Assembly: GCF_011927665.1 (NCBI RefSeq)
Contig: NZ_JAATJA010000002.1
Coordinates: 806,001-870,000, forward strand
DNA: 64,000 nt
Reading direction: 5' to 3'
Origin: Desulfobaculum xiamenense
GTDB lineage: Bacteria; Desulfobacterota; Desulfovibrionia; Desulfovibrionales; Desulfovibrionaceae
A model generated the notes under the pieces. The model worked only from the letters and a program-made list of their open reading frames with translations, ran no database searches and was not told where the DNA came from. Position numbers and translations under genes: made by a program. Below, one piece after another: positions 18,601 through 26,550 of the stretch. The stretch's first letter is position 1. Each line of letters opens with the position of its first letter.

Positions 18601-18719
18601 CGTAGCGCAAGCACGCCGATGCGTACGATGGGCTGCTCATGGGCGGACGCGGGGAGCGCCACGGCCCACAGCGAGAGCAGCGCAAGGCAGAGGATGGCGA
18701 ACTGGCGGCGTGGGTTCAT
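15654..18719 (-). CDS. Membrane diguanylate cyclase: periplasmic binding domain, four PAS, GGDEF
   Basis: 1021 residues. Signal peptide 1-26; a PhnD-like periplasmic phosphonate/phosphate-type binding domain to about residue 300 (VRIGVLALRGPAEALRRWDLTAAYL); a membrane helix near 325-345; four successive PAS domains (about 360-845; PAS 2-4 are similar in length and share IWIIDDITDR/LWLFDDVTQR/VWMFEDITERR ends). The C-terminal GGDEF domain has active-site GGEEF and, five residues upstream, the product-inhibition site RETD. It should make cyclic di-GMP in response to a periplasmic ligand and cytoplasmic PAS cues; the ligand is unknown. There is no EAL domain. It is monocistronic. Confidence 0.9.
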   Translation of the reverse strand: MNPRRQFAILCLALLSLWAVALPASAHEQPIVRIGVLALRGPAEALRRWDLTAAYLSSSIPGHVFRIVPLTFHEIHGAVTSEQVDFILCNPSMYVELEMSNGASAMLTITETYRDVPISHFGGVVVTRAFRDDIKTLSDLKDKTIAAVDPDSLGGWRALARELAVIGITPERHLKRIDFAGTHDAAVMAVLRGEVDAATVRTGTLERMSHEQKISLRDFRILPPLTPADPTFPLPVSTRLYPEWPLARLAHTPQDLAISVDAALLSLSAHHPAARAAGLSGWSPPQNYAPVHDLLDALHLGPYKTAQHVDPIAVIQQYWHIIGLTLLILGIFAAGGLHVLRLYAKLKRSQAALLESERKFRTMFECHPAVMVLADANTRTIIEANPAASNFYGYSPEELRGMSVTNLDTAPPEVLGEYMRDAVSSSRNVFHVQNRLASGEVRDVEVQAVPFHMGERNVLYSIINDVTDRVRAERELRDALSELQTILESSQVGIMYLRGYRFIAGGNAKLAEIFGYDSIDDMIGLSVFHVHTSEESFAQFGTLHYEKLVSGAQLQVEYQLRRKDGTPIWCTLSGAAVDRTTPPSLGRGVIWIIDDITDRKRMEQELHDAFAFQKLIIENRMVGICFVKHRQLQWANQRVFALSGYSQDELVGHSTRIIFPNDDVHEAFGQYAYTALGRGDMYDAIHQLIRPDGQLYWAHLMGTALDPAKPDEGSLWLFDDVTQRKELEDELLRTNRMQQVLLENGIMGIALVKHRRFQWVNSRMMEMTGLTEAEILNAPTRIIHMDDATYEAFGISAYEAIARGELYDTTLPLRRGDNQSFWCRFTGRALDPSHPNEGSVWMFEDITERRRMEEDLRRMATRDSLTGAYNRRRFMEKAEEELVRARRYSRPLAVLMIDLDHFKGINDSYGHHAGDDVLRAMVQACLDTIRETDVFGRMGGEEFAAVLTETPADAARDVAERIRSRLENTPVASGGKSIHFTASIGLTALSDTDNSLQDALRRADRNLYVAKQKGRNRVVWD

Positions 18720-18960
18720 GGACTGCCCGCAGGGGTTGAGGTTCGGCTACGGGACAGGGGCATGTCTGAATCCCGGCGGAAAGAAACCGTGGACCGGGGG
18801 CATGAGCGCGCCCGTGCGCCGTTGCGGCGCGCTGGTGCGCACGCCGCAGAGTTGTTCATGGAGAGTAGCAGAAATCGCCTGCGCAATAAATATCTGGCGG
18901 TGCTGAAAGACCGCAGGCCGAGGAAATTTCGGTGCCGCAGGGCGCGGATTGGTGGAAAAG
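18720..18960. other. Intergenic region upstream of the diguanylate cyclase gene
   Basis: This stretch should contain the promoter of the leftward GGDEF gene. An AT-rich patch (AATAAATAT) lies at 18885-18893, but I see no paired -10/-35 elements and no gene. Confidence 0.4.
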
Positions 18961-18963
18961 GGA

Positions 18964-18998
18964 GGCCGCGCCGGGAACCCGACGCGGCCGTTTTTTTT
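18964..18998. terminator. Bidirectional terminator after the CBS-ACT gene
   Basis: Stem GGCCGCG (18964-18970) pairs with CGCGGCC (18983-18989), with an inner CGGG/CCCG pair. On the plus strand it is followed by eight T. Leftward it is followed by TCCCTTTT. The T run overlaps the CBS-ACT stop codon, so the hairpin ends that gene and can also stop rightward antisense transcription. Confidence 0.8.
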
Positions 18999-19680
18999 AC
19001 TGTTCCGCGGCGATGTGGTGGACGTCCTCGCGAAGGATGTAGAGGACCTTGTAGCGATTGCCGAGGTCTTCCAGCATGACCTTCTGCAGGGCCTTGTCCA
19101 TGTCCTGCACGCGCACGAACACCCGGCGCGTGGGTGCGCCTTCCGGTTCGTAGGACGTGAGGATGCTCATGATGCGGGCTTCGTGCGAGTTGAGAAATTC
19201 CACGAGGGCGGCCATGGTTCCGCGTTCGTCGGGCAGTTCGATGCCGAACTGGAATCCGCCGTGGAGCACGCCGGTGATGGAGATGAGCACGTCGAACACG
19301 TCGGACTGGGTGATGACGCCCACGAGGACGTTGTCGCCCTCGACCACGGGCAGCCCGCCGATCTTGTGGCGCTGGAGCAGCACGGCTGCCTTTTCCACGG
19401 AATCCTGCGGGGTCACGGTCACCAGCTTGGTGCTCATGATGTCTTTGACCTTTATCTCGGAGAGCAGGTAGTACAGCTCGTGAACGTCCAGCGTCGTCGC
19501 CTTGGACGGCGAGGCCTCCTTGAGGTCGCGGTCCGTCACCACGCCCATCAGACGGCCGTTTTCGTCGATCACCGAAAGGCCGCGCACATTGGCGTCCTTC
19601 ATGATCTTGGATGCGCGCATCATCGAGGTGTCGGGGGTGACGGTGACGAGATCCCGGCTCATCCAGTTGCCTACGAGCAT
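18997..19680 (-). CDS. CBS-pair and ACT domain regulatory protein
   Basis: 227 residues: a Bateman module of two CBS domains (about 7-58, with DLVTVTPDTSMMRASKIM; and 78-130, with KLVTVTPQDSVEKAAVLL) followed by an ACT domain (about 145-225, with ELPDERGTMAALVEFL). There is no catalytic domain. CBS pairs bind adenine nucleotides and ACT domains bind amino acids, so it is probably a ligand sensor that acts on an unknown partner. ATG 19680 has a perfect AAGGAGG 6 nt upstream; the longer frame to 19806 lacks any site. Confidence 0.85.
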   Translation of the reverse strand: MLVGNWMSRDLVTVTPDTSMMRASKIMKDANVRGLSVIDENGRLMGVVTDRDLKEASPSKATTLDVHELYYLLSEIKVKDIMSTKLVTVTPQDSVEKAAVLLQRHKIGGLPVVEGDNVLVGVITQSDVFDVLISITGVLHGGFQFGIELPDERGTMAALVEFLNSHEARIMSILTSYEPEGAPTRRVFVRVQDMDKALQKVMLEDLGNRYKVLYILREDVHHIAAEQ

Positions 19681-19766
19681 GTATGGCCTCCTTTTCGTCC
19701 GGCCGTTGCGCATTGCCGCGTGCGGTCTTGGCGATGCACTGGCGGATCGTTGCGTCTGCTGGTGCG

Positions 19767-19794
19767 TTGCTGAACCATGTGAATGTCCTACACT
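19767..19794 (+). promoter_or_regulatory. Possible larC promoter
   Basis: TTGCTG (19767-19772), 16-bp spacer, TACACT (19789-19794). The match to sigma-70 boxes is partial and the site sits 80 bp before larC. Confidence 0.3.
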
Positions 19795-19874
19795 GTAAAG
19801 TTGCACAGGTCGCCCGTGTTTTCAAGACCAATTTCGGGAGCTTGCGATGCTCTGCGGCCTGTTGGGGAAATGTC

Positions 19875-20609
19875 ATGACCATGTTGTACATCGATTGCGG
19901 ATTCGGCATCGCGGGGGACATGTTCCTTGCCGCGGCGGCCGGTCTCGGCGTTGATCCCGCTCCCGTCGCGGAGGCATTGCGTGGCGCGGGCATCGACGTG
20001 CGGGTGTCCGCGCCGGTTTCGCGCGTCAACGGCTTTGCGGGGCGAAGGCTCGCCATCGACTGCGAAGCGTCCCAGCCACTGCGGCATCTGCCGGACATCG
20101 CGGGGGTTATCCGGCGGCTCAGGCTCAATGCCGAGGTACGTGAGTGCGCGCAGCGGGCCTTCGTGCGGCTGGCGGAAGTGGAGGCCGGGGTGCATGGCGT
20201 GCCCGTGGACCATGTGCATTTTCACGAGGTGGGGGCCGTGGATACCCTCGTTGACGTGGTTGGGGCGTTTTACGCGCTGGCGGAGCTTGGGGTGGAGCGG
20301 ACGGTCTGTTCGCCACTGCCATGGTTCAATGGACGGGTGGAGTGCGCCCATGGCGTGCTGCCGCTGCCCGCGCCCGCCACGCTGGAGCTCATGCGCGGCA
20401 AGCCCGTGCAGCCGACGGATTTCGGGCAGGAGATCGTCACGCCAACGGGGGCGCTCATCATCGATCAGGTGGTGGATGGGTTTGTGGCCGGGCCGCGGGG
20501 CGTTGTGCGCTCCACGGCCACGGGCTTCGGTACGCACGACCTCGGGCCGGACAATCGCGGCCTGCGGTTGGTGCTGCTGGATGACTGGACGGGCGAGGAG
20601 CGGTCCTAG
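19875..20609 (+). CDS. larC: LarC N-terminal domain protein (nickel-pincer cofactor synthesis), lacking LarC2
   Basis: 244 residues. It starts MTMLYIDCGFGIAGDMFLAA, the LarC (DUF111) signature, and continues with DHVHFHEVGAVDTLVDVVG and VTPTGALII. LarC cyclometallates the pyridinium precursor with nickel, using CTP, to make the lactate racemase pincer cofactor. In Lactobacillus the protein is LarC1 joined to LarC2 by a programmed frameshift. Here the frame stops where LarC1 normally ends, and the next bases are the convergent gspO gene, so no LarC2 follows. No larA, larB or larE is in the window. ATG 19875 is chosen by homology; the extension to 19683 is spurious. Confidence 0.85.
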   Translation: MTMLYIDCGFGIAGDMFLAAAAGLGVDPAPVAEALRGAGIDVRVSAPVSRVNGFAGRRLAIDCEASQPLRHLPDIAGVIRRLRLNAEVRECAQRAFVRLAEVEAGVHGVPVDHVHFHEVGAVDTLVDVVGAFYALAELGVERTVCSPLPWFNGRVECAHGVLPLPAPATLELMRGKPVQPTDFGQEIVTPTGALIIDQVVDGFVAGPRGVVRSTATGFGTHDLGPDNRGLRLVLLDDWTGEERS

Positions 20610-21292
20610 AGGACCAGCCCCAGATACCAGTTCATGATCGCGTGCCCGGCGGTGATGGTCAGCGCGGTGCCGATACACAGGAACGGGCCGAAGGGTAGGG
20701 CCGTCTGCATGCCCACCTCCGCGCCACGTAGGCGGATGCCGAGGGCGGCGGCCAGCGCGGCGAAGCACGAGAGCAGGATCGTGAGCGGCAGCAATGACAG
20801 GCCCGTCAGCGCCCCGAGGCAGAGCATGAGCTTGATGTCGCCGGTGCCGAGACCTTCGATGCCGCGCACTTTCCTGTAGGCCACCTGCAACAGCCAGAAT
20901 AGGCCCGCTCCGGTCGCCGCGCCGCCGAGGGATTCCAGGGGCGGCATGTCGAGCACAAGGATGGACGCCGCTGGAGCCAGCACGGCCAGCGGTAGGGTCA
21001 GCGAGTCGGGTAGGATGAAGCTGTAGAGGTCGATAAAGCTCGCCGTGGCGAGGATGATGCCGAAGGCGAGGTACACCGCGAAGTGCGGTCCCGCGCCGTA
21101 GCGCACCGCCAGCGCAAGGGCCAGCACGCCCGTGGCCGTGGCCACGCAGGGCACGAGGGCCGGGCCGGGGGTGTCGTATTCGTCGTCGGGCAGGGTGCGC
21201 AGGTAGCGTCGGACCATGGCCGCGCAGGGGACGCCGAGGGCCAGCCCCAGCAGCAATGCCGCCGCCGGGAAGAGAACGTGTGCGGATGTCAT
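20606..21292 (-). CDS. gspO: Type IV prepilin peptidase GspO (short form)
   Basis: 228 residues, polytopic. Aspartyl prepilin peptidase with both catalytic aspartates: the first in SFIDLYSFILPD, the second in the GxGD motif GLGTGDIKLM. It would cut and mature GspG-K encoded upstream. The cytoplasmic N-terminal domain with the zinc tetracysteine of usual PilD/GspO proteins is missing: the region between the first two helices has a single Cys. It may therefore cleave without methylating, or a second enzyme may exist. Last gene of the leftward gsp operon; its stop overlaps the larC stop. Confidence 0.88.
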   Translation of the reverse strand: MTSAHVLFPAAALLLGLALGVPCAAMVRRYLRTLPDDEYDTPGPALVPCVATATGVLALALAVRYGAGPHFAVYLAFGIILATASFIDLYSFILPDSLTLPLAVLAPAASILVLDMPPLESLGGAATGAGLFWLLQVAYRKVRGIEGLGTGDIKLMLCLGALTGLSLLPLTILLSCFAALAAALGIRLRGAEVGMQTALPFGPFLCIGTALTITAGHAIMNWYLGLVL

Positions 21293-21314
21293 CGGTTTCG
21301 AGTCCAGTTGGATG

Positions 21315-22148
21315 TCAGTTGAGTAGTCGTTCGAGTCTGTCCTCGCGCCGGAAGGGAATGCGCTGGTCGCCGGTCTGGAGGTCGCCGTCGAGCAGCACGC
21401 GTGTGTAGAAAAAATTCTTGCGCAGTTCCGCCGTTCCCCGCGCGCGTAGTCGCAGCGGTTCCTCGGCGGCCACCTTGCGGATGAGCACGTTCTTGCCGTT
21501 CAGGTCCGCACCGATGTTCAATCCGCGCGCTTCGGTGCCGTCCGGCAGGGTGAGGCTTTCCGCCGTCAGTTCGATGTTGCCCGCGTTAGGGTAGCCCTCG
21601 AAGCCCGTGTTCCAGCGGCAGTCCGCCGAGACGTTCAGCACTCCGGATAGTCCCCTGCCTTCGAACAGCCGCGAGAGTTCGGCCCCGCCATTTACCACGA
21701 GCGTGCGGCCCCGGAAGAGGTCCGCGCGAAGCTCCGGTCCTGTCACCAGCACCAGCCGCGCAAGGGGCGCAAGGCCCAGTTCGAGGCGTGCCTCGTCCAT
21801 ACTGGTTTTGGTGCGCCCGAAGTCGATGTCCAGTCCTCGGATCGTCAGGGGCGTGAAGCCGATGGCGAAGCGCACTTCGTCCGCAGAGAAGCGGGCGGTG
21901 TGCGTGAAGCCCTGCACCTGCGCCAACCTGAACCGGAACGCTCCCGCTTCGTCAAGTTCTTTCCACGATGCCCGCACGTTGGGCATGCGTTCCAGCGCGG
22001 AGCCGAGCGCCATGTTCCAGACGGTGGGCCATGGGGTGAAGAGGATGAGTCCGGCCGTGAGGGCCGCAGCGAACAGCAGGGTCATGCCGGTGCCGCGCAG
22101 CAGGCCGCCGCGTTTCTTTCGCTGTGAGAGCAATATCGTCTGTGCCAT
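21315..22148 (-). CDS. gspN: Type II secretion system protein GspN
   Basis: 277 residues: one N-terminal membrane helix (TGMTLLFAAALTAGLILF) and a periplasmic beta-rich domain. The WPTVWNMALGSAL block, the repeated FTPLTIRGLDIDF-type strands and the position directly after gspM identify it as GspN of the deltaproteobacterial type. GspN is an accessory inner-membrane component whose exact role is unsettled. ATG 22148 is 12 bp after the gspM stop, with GGGG upstream. Confidence 0.75.
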   Translation of the reverse strand: MAQTILLSQRKKRGGLLRGTGMTLLFAAALTAGLILFTPWPTVWNMALGSALERMPNVRASWKELDEAGAFRFRLAQVQGFTHTARFSADEVRFAIGFTPLTIRGLDIDFGRTKTSMDEARLELGLAPLARLVLVTGPELRADLFRGRTLVVNGGAELSRLFEGRGLSGVLNVSADCRWNTGFEGYPNAGNIELTAESLTLPDGTEARGLNIGADLNGKNVLIRKVAAEEPLRLRARGTAELRKNFFYTRVLLDGDLQTGDQRIPFRREDRLERLLN

Positions 22149-22160
22149 GTGTTTTCCCCG

Positions 22161-22655
22161 TCAACGGACAAGTATGAGTTGCATGTCGGCAAGGGCCGGG
22201 TTGTCCATCCGCTTGTTGAGCGAGCAGGAGACGACCTGCAGGCCCACCCTGTCCCGCAGGTTCTTCAGCAGGTCGAGGGTCTGGGGCAGGTTCAGGCTTT
22301 CGAAGACCATCTGGATGCCGTCGCTGCCGTTGGCCGCAGGGGTGGGGCGGATGGCCGCCAGATGAGCGTCGAGCGTCAGGTCGCGGGTGACCTTGCGTGC
22401 GGCGGCCAGCGGCTCCATGGATTCGAATTCGGCCCGCTGGGCCTTCATGTAGGCGACCTCGCGCACCAGCGGGGCCGCACGGGCGTAGCGTTTGTCGACA
22501 TCCGCGATGCGTTCGCGCGCGGAGCCGGACGCCTGCGTCAGCACCAGCCACACGCACGCCAGCAGCACCGCCCATAGACCGAGGGCGGCCATGGCGGCGC
22601 GGTCCGGATGCTCGCTGACGAATTCGCGCAGAAGGGGCAGATCGGGAAGTTTCAT
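22161..22655 (-). CDS. gspM: Type II secretion system protein GspM
   Basis: 164 residues: one N-terminal helix (MAALGLWAVLLACVWLVL), a coiled stretch, then a small ferredoxin-like periplasmic domain (IQMVFESLNLPQTLDLLKNL). This architecture and the place between gspL and gspN identify it as GspM, which pairs with GspL in the inner-membrane platform. ATG 22655 (GAGG 5 nt upstream) is preferred to the GTG at 22661; it lies 7 bp past the gspL stop. Confidence 0.82.
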   Translation of the reverse strand: MKLPDLPLLREFVSEHPDRAAMAALGLWAVLLACVWLVLTQASGSARERIADVDKRYARAAPLVREVAYMKAQRAEFESMEPLAAARKVTRDLTLDAHLAAIRPTPAANGSDGIQMVFESLNLPQTLDLLKNLRDRVGLQVVSCSLNKRMDNPALADMQLILVR

Positions 22656-22662
22656 CGCCACC

Positions 22663-23760
22663 TCATGGTTGTTGCGGGGCGACCTTCATGGAGAAGGTCA
22701 CGCCGTTTGGTGCGTTGGTCGCCTGTTCGAGCGTGAAGGCGTAGGCGGTTTCCGCCTTGAGTGCGTTGAGGAAGCCTTCCACGGCGTCGTAGTTCGCCGC
22801 CGTGCCCCGGAGTGTGCCCTTGCCCGGCGCGAGGCTGAAGGAGTCGATGAGCATGCCGCTTGGCGCGTGTCGGCTGAGTGCGCCGAGCAGGTCCAGAACG
22901 TCGAAGCCCGCCACTTCGCTTCCCTTGAGGGAGGCGTGTAGCGAAACGAGGCTACGCTGGGGCGTGGGGCCGGGCGAGGGGCCGAGGGCGTCCGTGTAGA
23001 GTTTGGCGAGGGCCGCCTCGCGGGCGTTGGCCTCGGTGGAGAGCGTCATGTAGTCCCGCGCGGCCACGCCGATGACCAGCGCTGCGGCCACGGTCACCGC
23101 AGCGAAGCCGATGACGGCCTGCCGCAGGCGGTTCGTGCTCCCCGCGTTCTGTCGCAGAGGCAGGCGCAATTCCGTCCACAGTTCGCGCTGTGGACCGATG
23201 GCGGCCAGCGCCTCGCGCCAGTCAATGCGTTTCGGGGGCTGCACCGGGCTGCGGCGTTCGATTTCCTCGCGGTCGCTGGCGCGATGCAGCCGACCTTCGT
23301 GGGCGAGGAGCATGGGCGAGGAACCGTTGACAATGGCCCATGACTCAAGGCCGTTTTGGGCTGCGAAGGCGCATCCGAGCATGAACTTGGAGGTGACCAC
23401 GGTGGCGGCGTCGAGCACCGCCGCGTGCTGTTTCCAGAAGTCCGGGAGACCCGGTCCGGTCACGAAGCCCACCGCCCCGAGCTGCCCCGTGCGCAGGATG
23501 CCGCGTTGTTGGGTGCCCTCGGGCTGGGGGAAGAGATGTTCCATGCGCAGCATGCAGGCGGCATCCATGGCCCGCCGCTTGCGCAGAGTGATGTCGTCCG
23601 GCCGGAAGAAGAAGAGATGCTCGTCCGGGATGATTGCCATGACCGGGGGCATCGGCTTGTCCGTGGGTGCCTCGCACGAGGCGACGCCGGAGGCGTCCAC
23701 GCGCTCCCAGATTTCGCGGTCGCCGTCGAAGTGCAGGGCGTAGAAGCGTTTTGGGGCCAT
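22663..23760 (-). CDS. gspL: Type II secretion system protein GspL
   Basis: 365 residues. A cytoplasmic actin-like domain (about 1-200) is followed by a single helix (QAVIGFAAVTVAAALVIGVA) and a periplasmic ferredoxin-like domain with the GTLRGTAANYDAVEGFLNAL block, typical of PilN/GspL folds. It links the GspE ATPase to the platform through its cytoplasmic domain. ATG 23760 has AGG 7 nt upstream and is chosen over the GTG two codons earlier. Confidence 0.85.
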   Translation of the reverse strand: MAPKRFYALHFDGDREIWERVDASGVASCEAPTDKPMPPVMAIIPDEHLFFFRPDDITLRKRRAMDAACMLRMEHLFPQPEGTQQRGILRTGQLGAVGFVTGPGLPDFWKQHAAVLDAATVVTSKFMLGCAFAAQNGLESWAIVNGSSPMLLAHEGRLHRASDREEIERRSPVQPPKRIDWREALAAIGPQRELWTELRLPLRQNAGSTNRLRQAVIGFAAVTVAAALVIGVAARDYMTLSTEANAREAALAKLYTDALGPSPGPTPQRSLVSLHASLKGSEVAGFDVLDLLGALSRHAPSGMLIDSFSLAPGKGTLRGTAANYDAVEGFLNALKAETAYAFTLEQATNAPNGVTFSMKVAPQQP

Positions 23761-23779
23761 GTTCACACCTGTGTCCTGT

Positions 23780-24760
23780 TCAGTCCCGGAGTCTGTTTTC
23801 GAGCAGATCGGCGCTGATGAGCGTGACGCGCGTGTTGGTGCGGCCCACGATGCAGCGCATGTGCTGATACCATCCTTCGAGTTCGGCCTCGATGTCGACC
23901 TGGAACGTGCCGGAACCGACGGTCACGTACTGGTCTATGGCGAGGAATTCCTCACGCGAGAGGCCGATGTCGTCATTCATGAGATCCGATGGGCTGAGAA
24001 TCCCCGTACGCTGCCGATAGGCCACGAGGTTTGGGATCACCGATTCGAGCTCCGGCAGAAAGGCCTTCATGACCGAGGCCGGGGCGAAGTTGATGTTTAT
24101 GGCCGGGTCCTTCTCGCCCCACACGGTGAAGTTGTCGCGCAGCCAGCGCACGTCCGCGTTCTCGAAACCGCGAACCAGAAGCATTTCCTCGGGGCGCGGC
24201 AGCAGGGCGTTGCGGGGCGTGTACGGTTTTCCAGTCGAACTATATGCCGATTTTTCGCCACCGTGCAACCTTTCCGCCGTCGTGTCCGCATCCATCCAGT
24301 CGAGAAGATTGTCCATGGCGAAGTCCGGCAGTTTTGCGTCGTTCGTGAGGGTTTCAATGGCCCTCTTCACCCGTGCCGAGGCCGCCAGAGCCTCCTCGCC
24401 CGCGATGGTGGCGTTTTCGCCCATGAGCGCCCAGTTGAGATTCAGGCGGGCGTTGCAGGGCGTGATGCGTACGGTCAGCCCTGGTCCGGTCCACGTGCTG
24501 GCCCAGTCGTCGAGTGGGGTGTCCGCGCCGGAGACGTCGTCGTGCCCAAGCCATTCGATGGCGGCGGTGAGTCCCGCCGCGGCCAGCATGTCCGTACGGT
24601 ATTCCTTGGTCAGCAGGGCGGGCTCGCGTGCCTGCCGGAAGGCGTTGTCCAGCGCGCCGAGCACGAAGGCCGCCAGCGCCAGCATGCAGATCAGCACGAG
24701 CACGAGCACGGCGCCGCGTTGGCCGCAGGGGGCGGGGTGTTTCGTCGGGCAGCCGGTCAT
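23780..24760 (-). CDS. gspK: Type II secretion minor pseudopilin GspK
   Basis: 326 residues. The prepilin signal QRG is followed by a hydrophobic helix (AVLVLVLICMLALAAFVLG) without the usual Glu5, as in other GspK proteins. The large globular domain has the NLNWAL, LPDFAMDNLLDWMDAD and YTPRNALLPRPEEMLLVRG blocks of GspK. It caps the pseudopilus tip with GspI and GspJ. ATG 24760 overlaps the gspJ stop as ATGA, so translation is coupled. Confidence 0.9.
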   Translation of the reverse strand: MTGCPTKHPAPCGQRGAVLVLVLICMLALAAFVLGALDNAFRQAREPALLTKEYRTDMLAAAGLTAAIEWLGHDDVSGADTPLDDWASTWTGPGLTVRITPCNARLNLNWALMGENATIAGEEALAASARVKRAIETLTNDAKLPDFAMDNLLDWMDADTTAERLHGGEKSAYSSTGKPYTPRNALLPRPEEMLLVRGFENADVRWLRDNFTVWGEKDPAININFAPASVMKAFLPELESVIPNLVAYRQRTGILSPSDLMNDDIGLSREEFLAIDQYVTVGSGTFQVDIEAELEGWYQHMRCIVGRTNTRVTLISADLLENRLRD

Positions 24761-25332
24761 TGCTGTTCTTCCGTGCCCGCCAGAACCGGGAGGCGTTCCA
24801 CGATGGTGACGGGTTCGCCGTCCCCGACGCCCAGCTCGAACCGCACAGCCGTGAAGCGGGGAGCGGCGGACGAGAAGACCGTTGCGGCTGGAAGCCAGCG
24901 GCGGTTGATGGCGTCGTAGAGTTCGGCACGTATGCTGGTCACGTGTTCGGCGATGAGCAGTTCGTTTTCGTAGTTCATGTCCTCCACGCTTTCGATGCGT
25001 CGGATGGTGCCGCCCGAGAAATCCCATTCCACGTCCACCAGCAGTGGATGCGGCGAGAGCAGCGCATGGGTGGTGGGCAGCCGTAGCGCGTTGGATTCGA
25101 AGGTCAGCGTGCGTGCGGCCGCCGCCGTGAAATCCCTGTGCATGAGGCGGCGCAGGCGCGACATTTCGGCCATGGTCTCGCCGCGTTTGCGCAGCATGCC
25201 TTCGTGGCGGATGGTGCGGTCCACCGAGGTCAGGACCAGCGCCATGATCATGGTCCCCACCACCAGCGCGACGAGCAGCTCGATGAGCGTGAACCCTGCC
25301 GAGGGGTGCGCTTCGCCGCGGCGCGTTGTCAT
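24757..25332 (-). CDS. gspJ: Type II secretion minor pseudopilin GspJ
   Basis: 191 residues. Prepilin cleavage site SAG/FTLIELLVAL with Glu at +5, then a hydrophobic helix and the GspJ-type domain (EMSRLRRLMHRDFTAAAARTL, VEWDFSGGTIRR). Part of the GspI-J-K tip complex. The start ATG 25332 overlaps the gspI stop (ATGA). Longer frames to 25455 have no ribosome site. Confidence 0.88.
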   Translation of the reverse strand: MTTRRGEAHPSAGFTLIELLVALVVGTMIMALVLTSVDRTIRHEGMLRKRGETMAEMSRLRRLMHRDFTAAAARTLTFESNALRLPTTHALLSPHPLLVDVEWDFSGGTIRRIESVEDMNYENELLIAEHVTSIRAELYDAINRRWLPAATVFSSAAPRFTAVRFELGVGDGEPVTIVERLPVLAGTEEQQ

Positions 25333-25694
25333 CGCGTGGCTCCCACGCGAGTTTCGTCGCGCAGCCATTCCCATTCGATGGAGGACGCGGGCACCTTCGT
25401 GGTGAGCATGTAGTGCCCAAGGCCGTCGAGCTCGCCCACACGGTCGAGCTTCCATTGCGTATCCCGGTTTCCGTCGCGGTCCGCGAAGCCCGACGTGGCC
25501 ATGCGCAGGCGGGCCGGATAGTCCTCGGCCAGCATGGTCGTTGCGAAATTGAGGTTTGCCCAGATGCCCGCGCTACGGTCCGCGAGGTGGATGATGCTGC
25601 TTTGCGCGCTCATGAGGCCGAGCGAGAGCGTGGCCGCCACCATGAGCGCGACGAGCACTTCGAGCAGGGAGAATCCGTTGCGATGGCGTGGCAT
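25329..25694 (-). CDS. gspI: Type II secretion minor pseudopilin GspI
   Basis: 121 residues. Prepilin cleavage site RNG/FSLLEVLVAL followed by the GspI pattern NLNFATTMLAED. It nucleates the pseudopilus tip with GspJ and GspK. ATG 25694 has GAGG 4-5 nt upstream and lies 11 bp after gspH. Confidence 0.87.
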   Translation of the reverse strand: MPRHRNGFSLLEVLVALMVAATLSLGLMSAQSSIIHLADRSAGIWANLNFATTMLAEDYPARLRMATSGFADRDGNRDTQWKLDRVGELDGLGHYMLTTKVPASSIEWEWLRDETRVGATR

Positions 25695-25705
25695 GTGTCC
25701 TCGTG

Positions 25706-26137
25706 TCAGTCCACGGCGAAGTGTCCGGAAAGCGGGGTGATCTTGAGCGCGGCACCGTTCCCGAGCACGACGCGTACCTCGTCCGTGATTCCGCAGGGGT
25801 GGATGTGGAAGACCATGCGCAGTCCGCCGGGGTTCTCGCCGTTGACGAGCATCCTGCTGACGGTCTCGGGCAGTGTCATTTCCGTATCCCGCCAGCGCAG
25901 GGTGTCCTCGCCGAGCGCCACCTCGACCGTCTGGGGCAGGCCGTCGCGCAGGGCGGCCTCGCGCACGGCGTCGAGTTGCACGTTGACCGCGTCCAGCGTG
26001 CGGGTGAACGCATCTCCGGAGCGGGCGACGTCCAGCCGGGGCAGCAGCATGAACCACCCCATGGCCACCACGGCCATGACCACCAAAATCTCAATGAGCG
26101 TCAGGCCGCGTCGTGTGGAGCTGCCTTGGCGCATCAT
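25706..26137 (-). CDS. gspH: Type II secretion minor pseudopilin GspH
   Basis: 143 residues. The cleavage site is [15 protein letters not shown] with Glu +5 and Leu at +1. The rest resembles the GspH/FimT domain, with an extended beta region ending in [12 protein letters not shown]. Its start (ATG 26137, or the adjacent 26134) overlaps the gspG stop. It joins the pseudopilus fibre to the tip complex. Confidence 0.85.
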   Translation of the reverse strand: MMRQGSSTRRGLTLIEILVVMAVVAMGWFMLLPRLDVARSGDAFTRTLDAVNVQLDAVREAALRDGLPQTVEVALGEDTLRWRDTEMTLPETVSRMLVNGENPGGLRMVFHIHPCGITDEVRVVLGNGAALKITPLSGHFAVD

Positions 26138-26550
26138 CCCTTCTCGTCGAGGACGCTCAGGTCGCTGTCCTTGCCCGTTCCGCCTTCCTTGCCGTCCGCG
26201 CCGAGGCTGACGATGTCGTAATCCGAGCCGTTCGGGCCGGGGGACTGGTAGATGTACTCGTTGCCCCACGGGTCTTTCGGCAAGCCGGTGTTTTCGAGGT
26301 AGTCGCCCGCCAGCGCGCCAAGCCCCTGTTCCGTGGTGGGGTAGCGCCCCTTGTCGAGGCGGTAGAGTTTGAGGGCGGTCTCGATGGACTGGATGTCAAG
26401 GCGGGCCTTGGTGATGCGCGCCTCGTCCGGCCTGTCCATGATCTTCGGGACTAGGAGTGTTGCCAGAATGCCGAGGATGACGATGACGACCATCAGTTCG
26501 ATGAGGCTGAAACCCGCGTTCTTGCGGCGTGATCCGCGCAGATGCGTCAT
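26134..26550 (-). CDS. gspG: Type II secretion major pseudopilin GspG
   Basis: 138 residues. The prepilin site is [19 protein letters not shown]. The GspG domain is complete: [46 protein letters not shown] and the calcium-loop region [16 protein letters not shown]. It is the main subunit of the pseudopilus piston. ATG 26550 has AAGGAG 8 nt upstream and overlaps the stop of the preceding lipoprotein gene. Confidence 0.96.
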   Translation of the reverse strand: MTHLRGSRRKNAGFSLIELMVVIVILGILATLLVPKIMDRPDEARITKARLDIQSIETALKLYRLDKGRYPTTEQGLGALAGDYLENTGLPKDPWGNEYIYQSPGPNGSDYDIVSLGADGKEGGTGKDSDLSVLDEKG

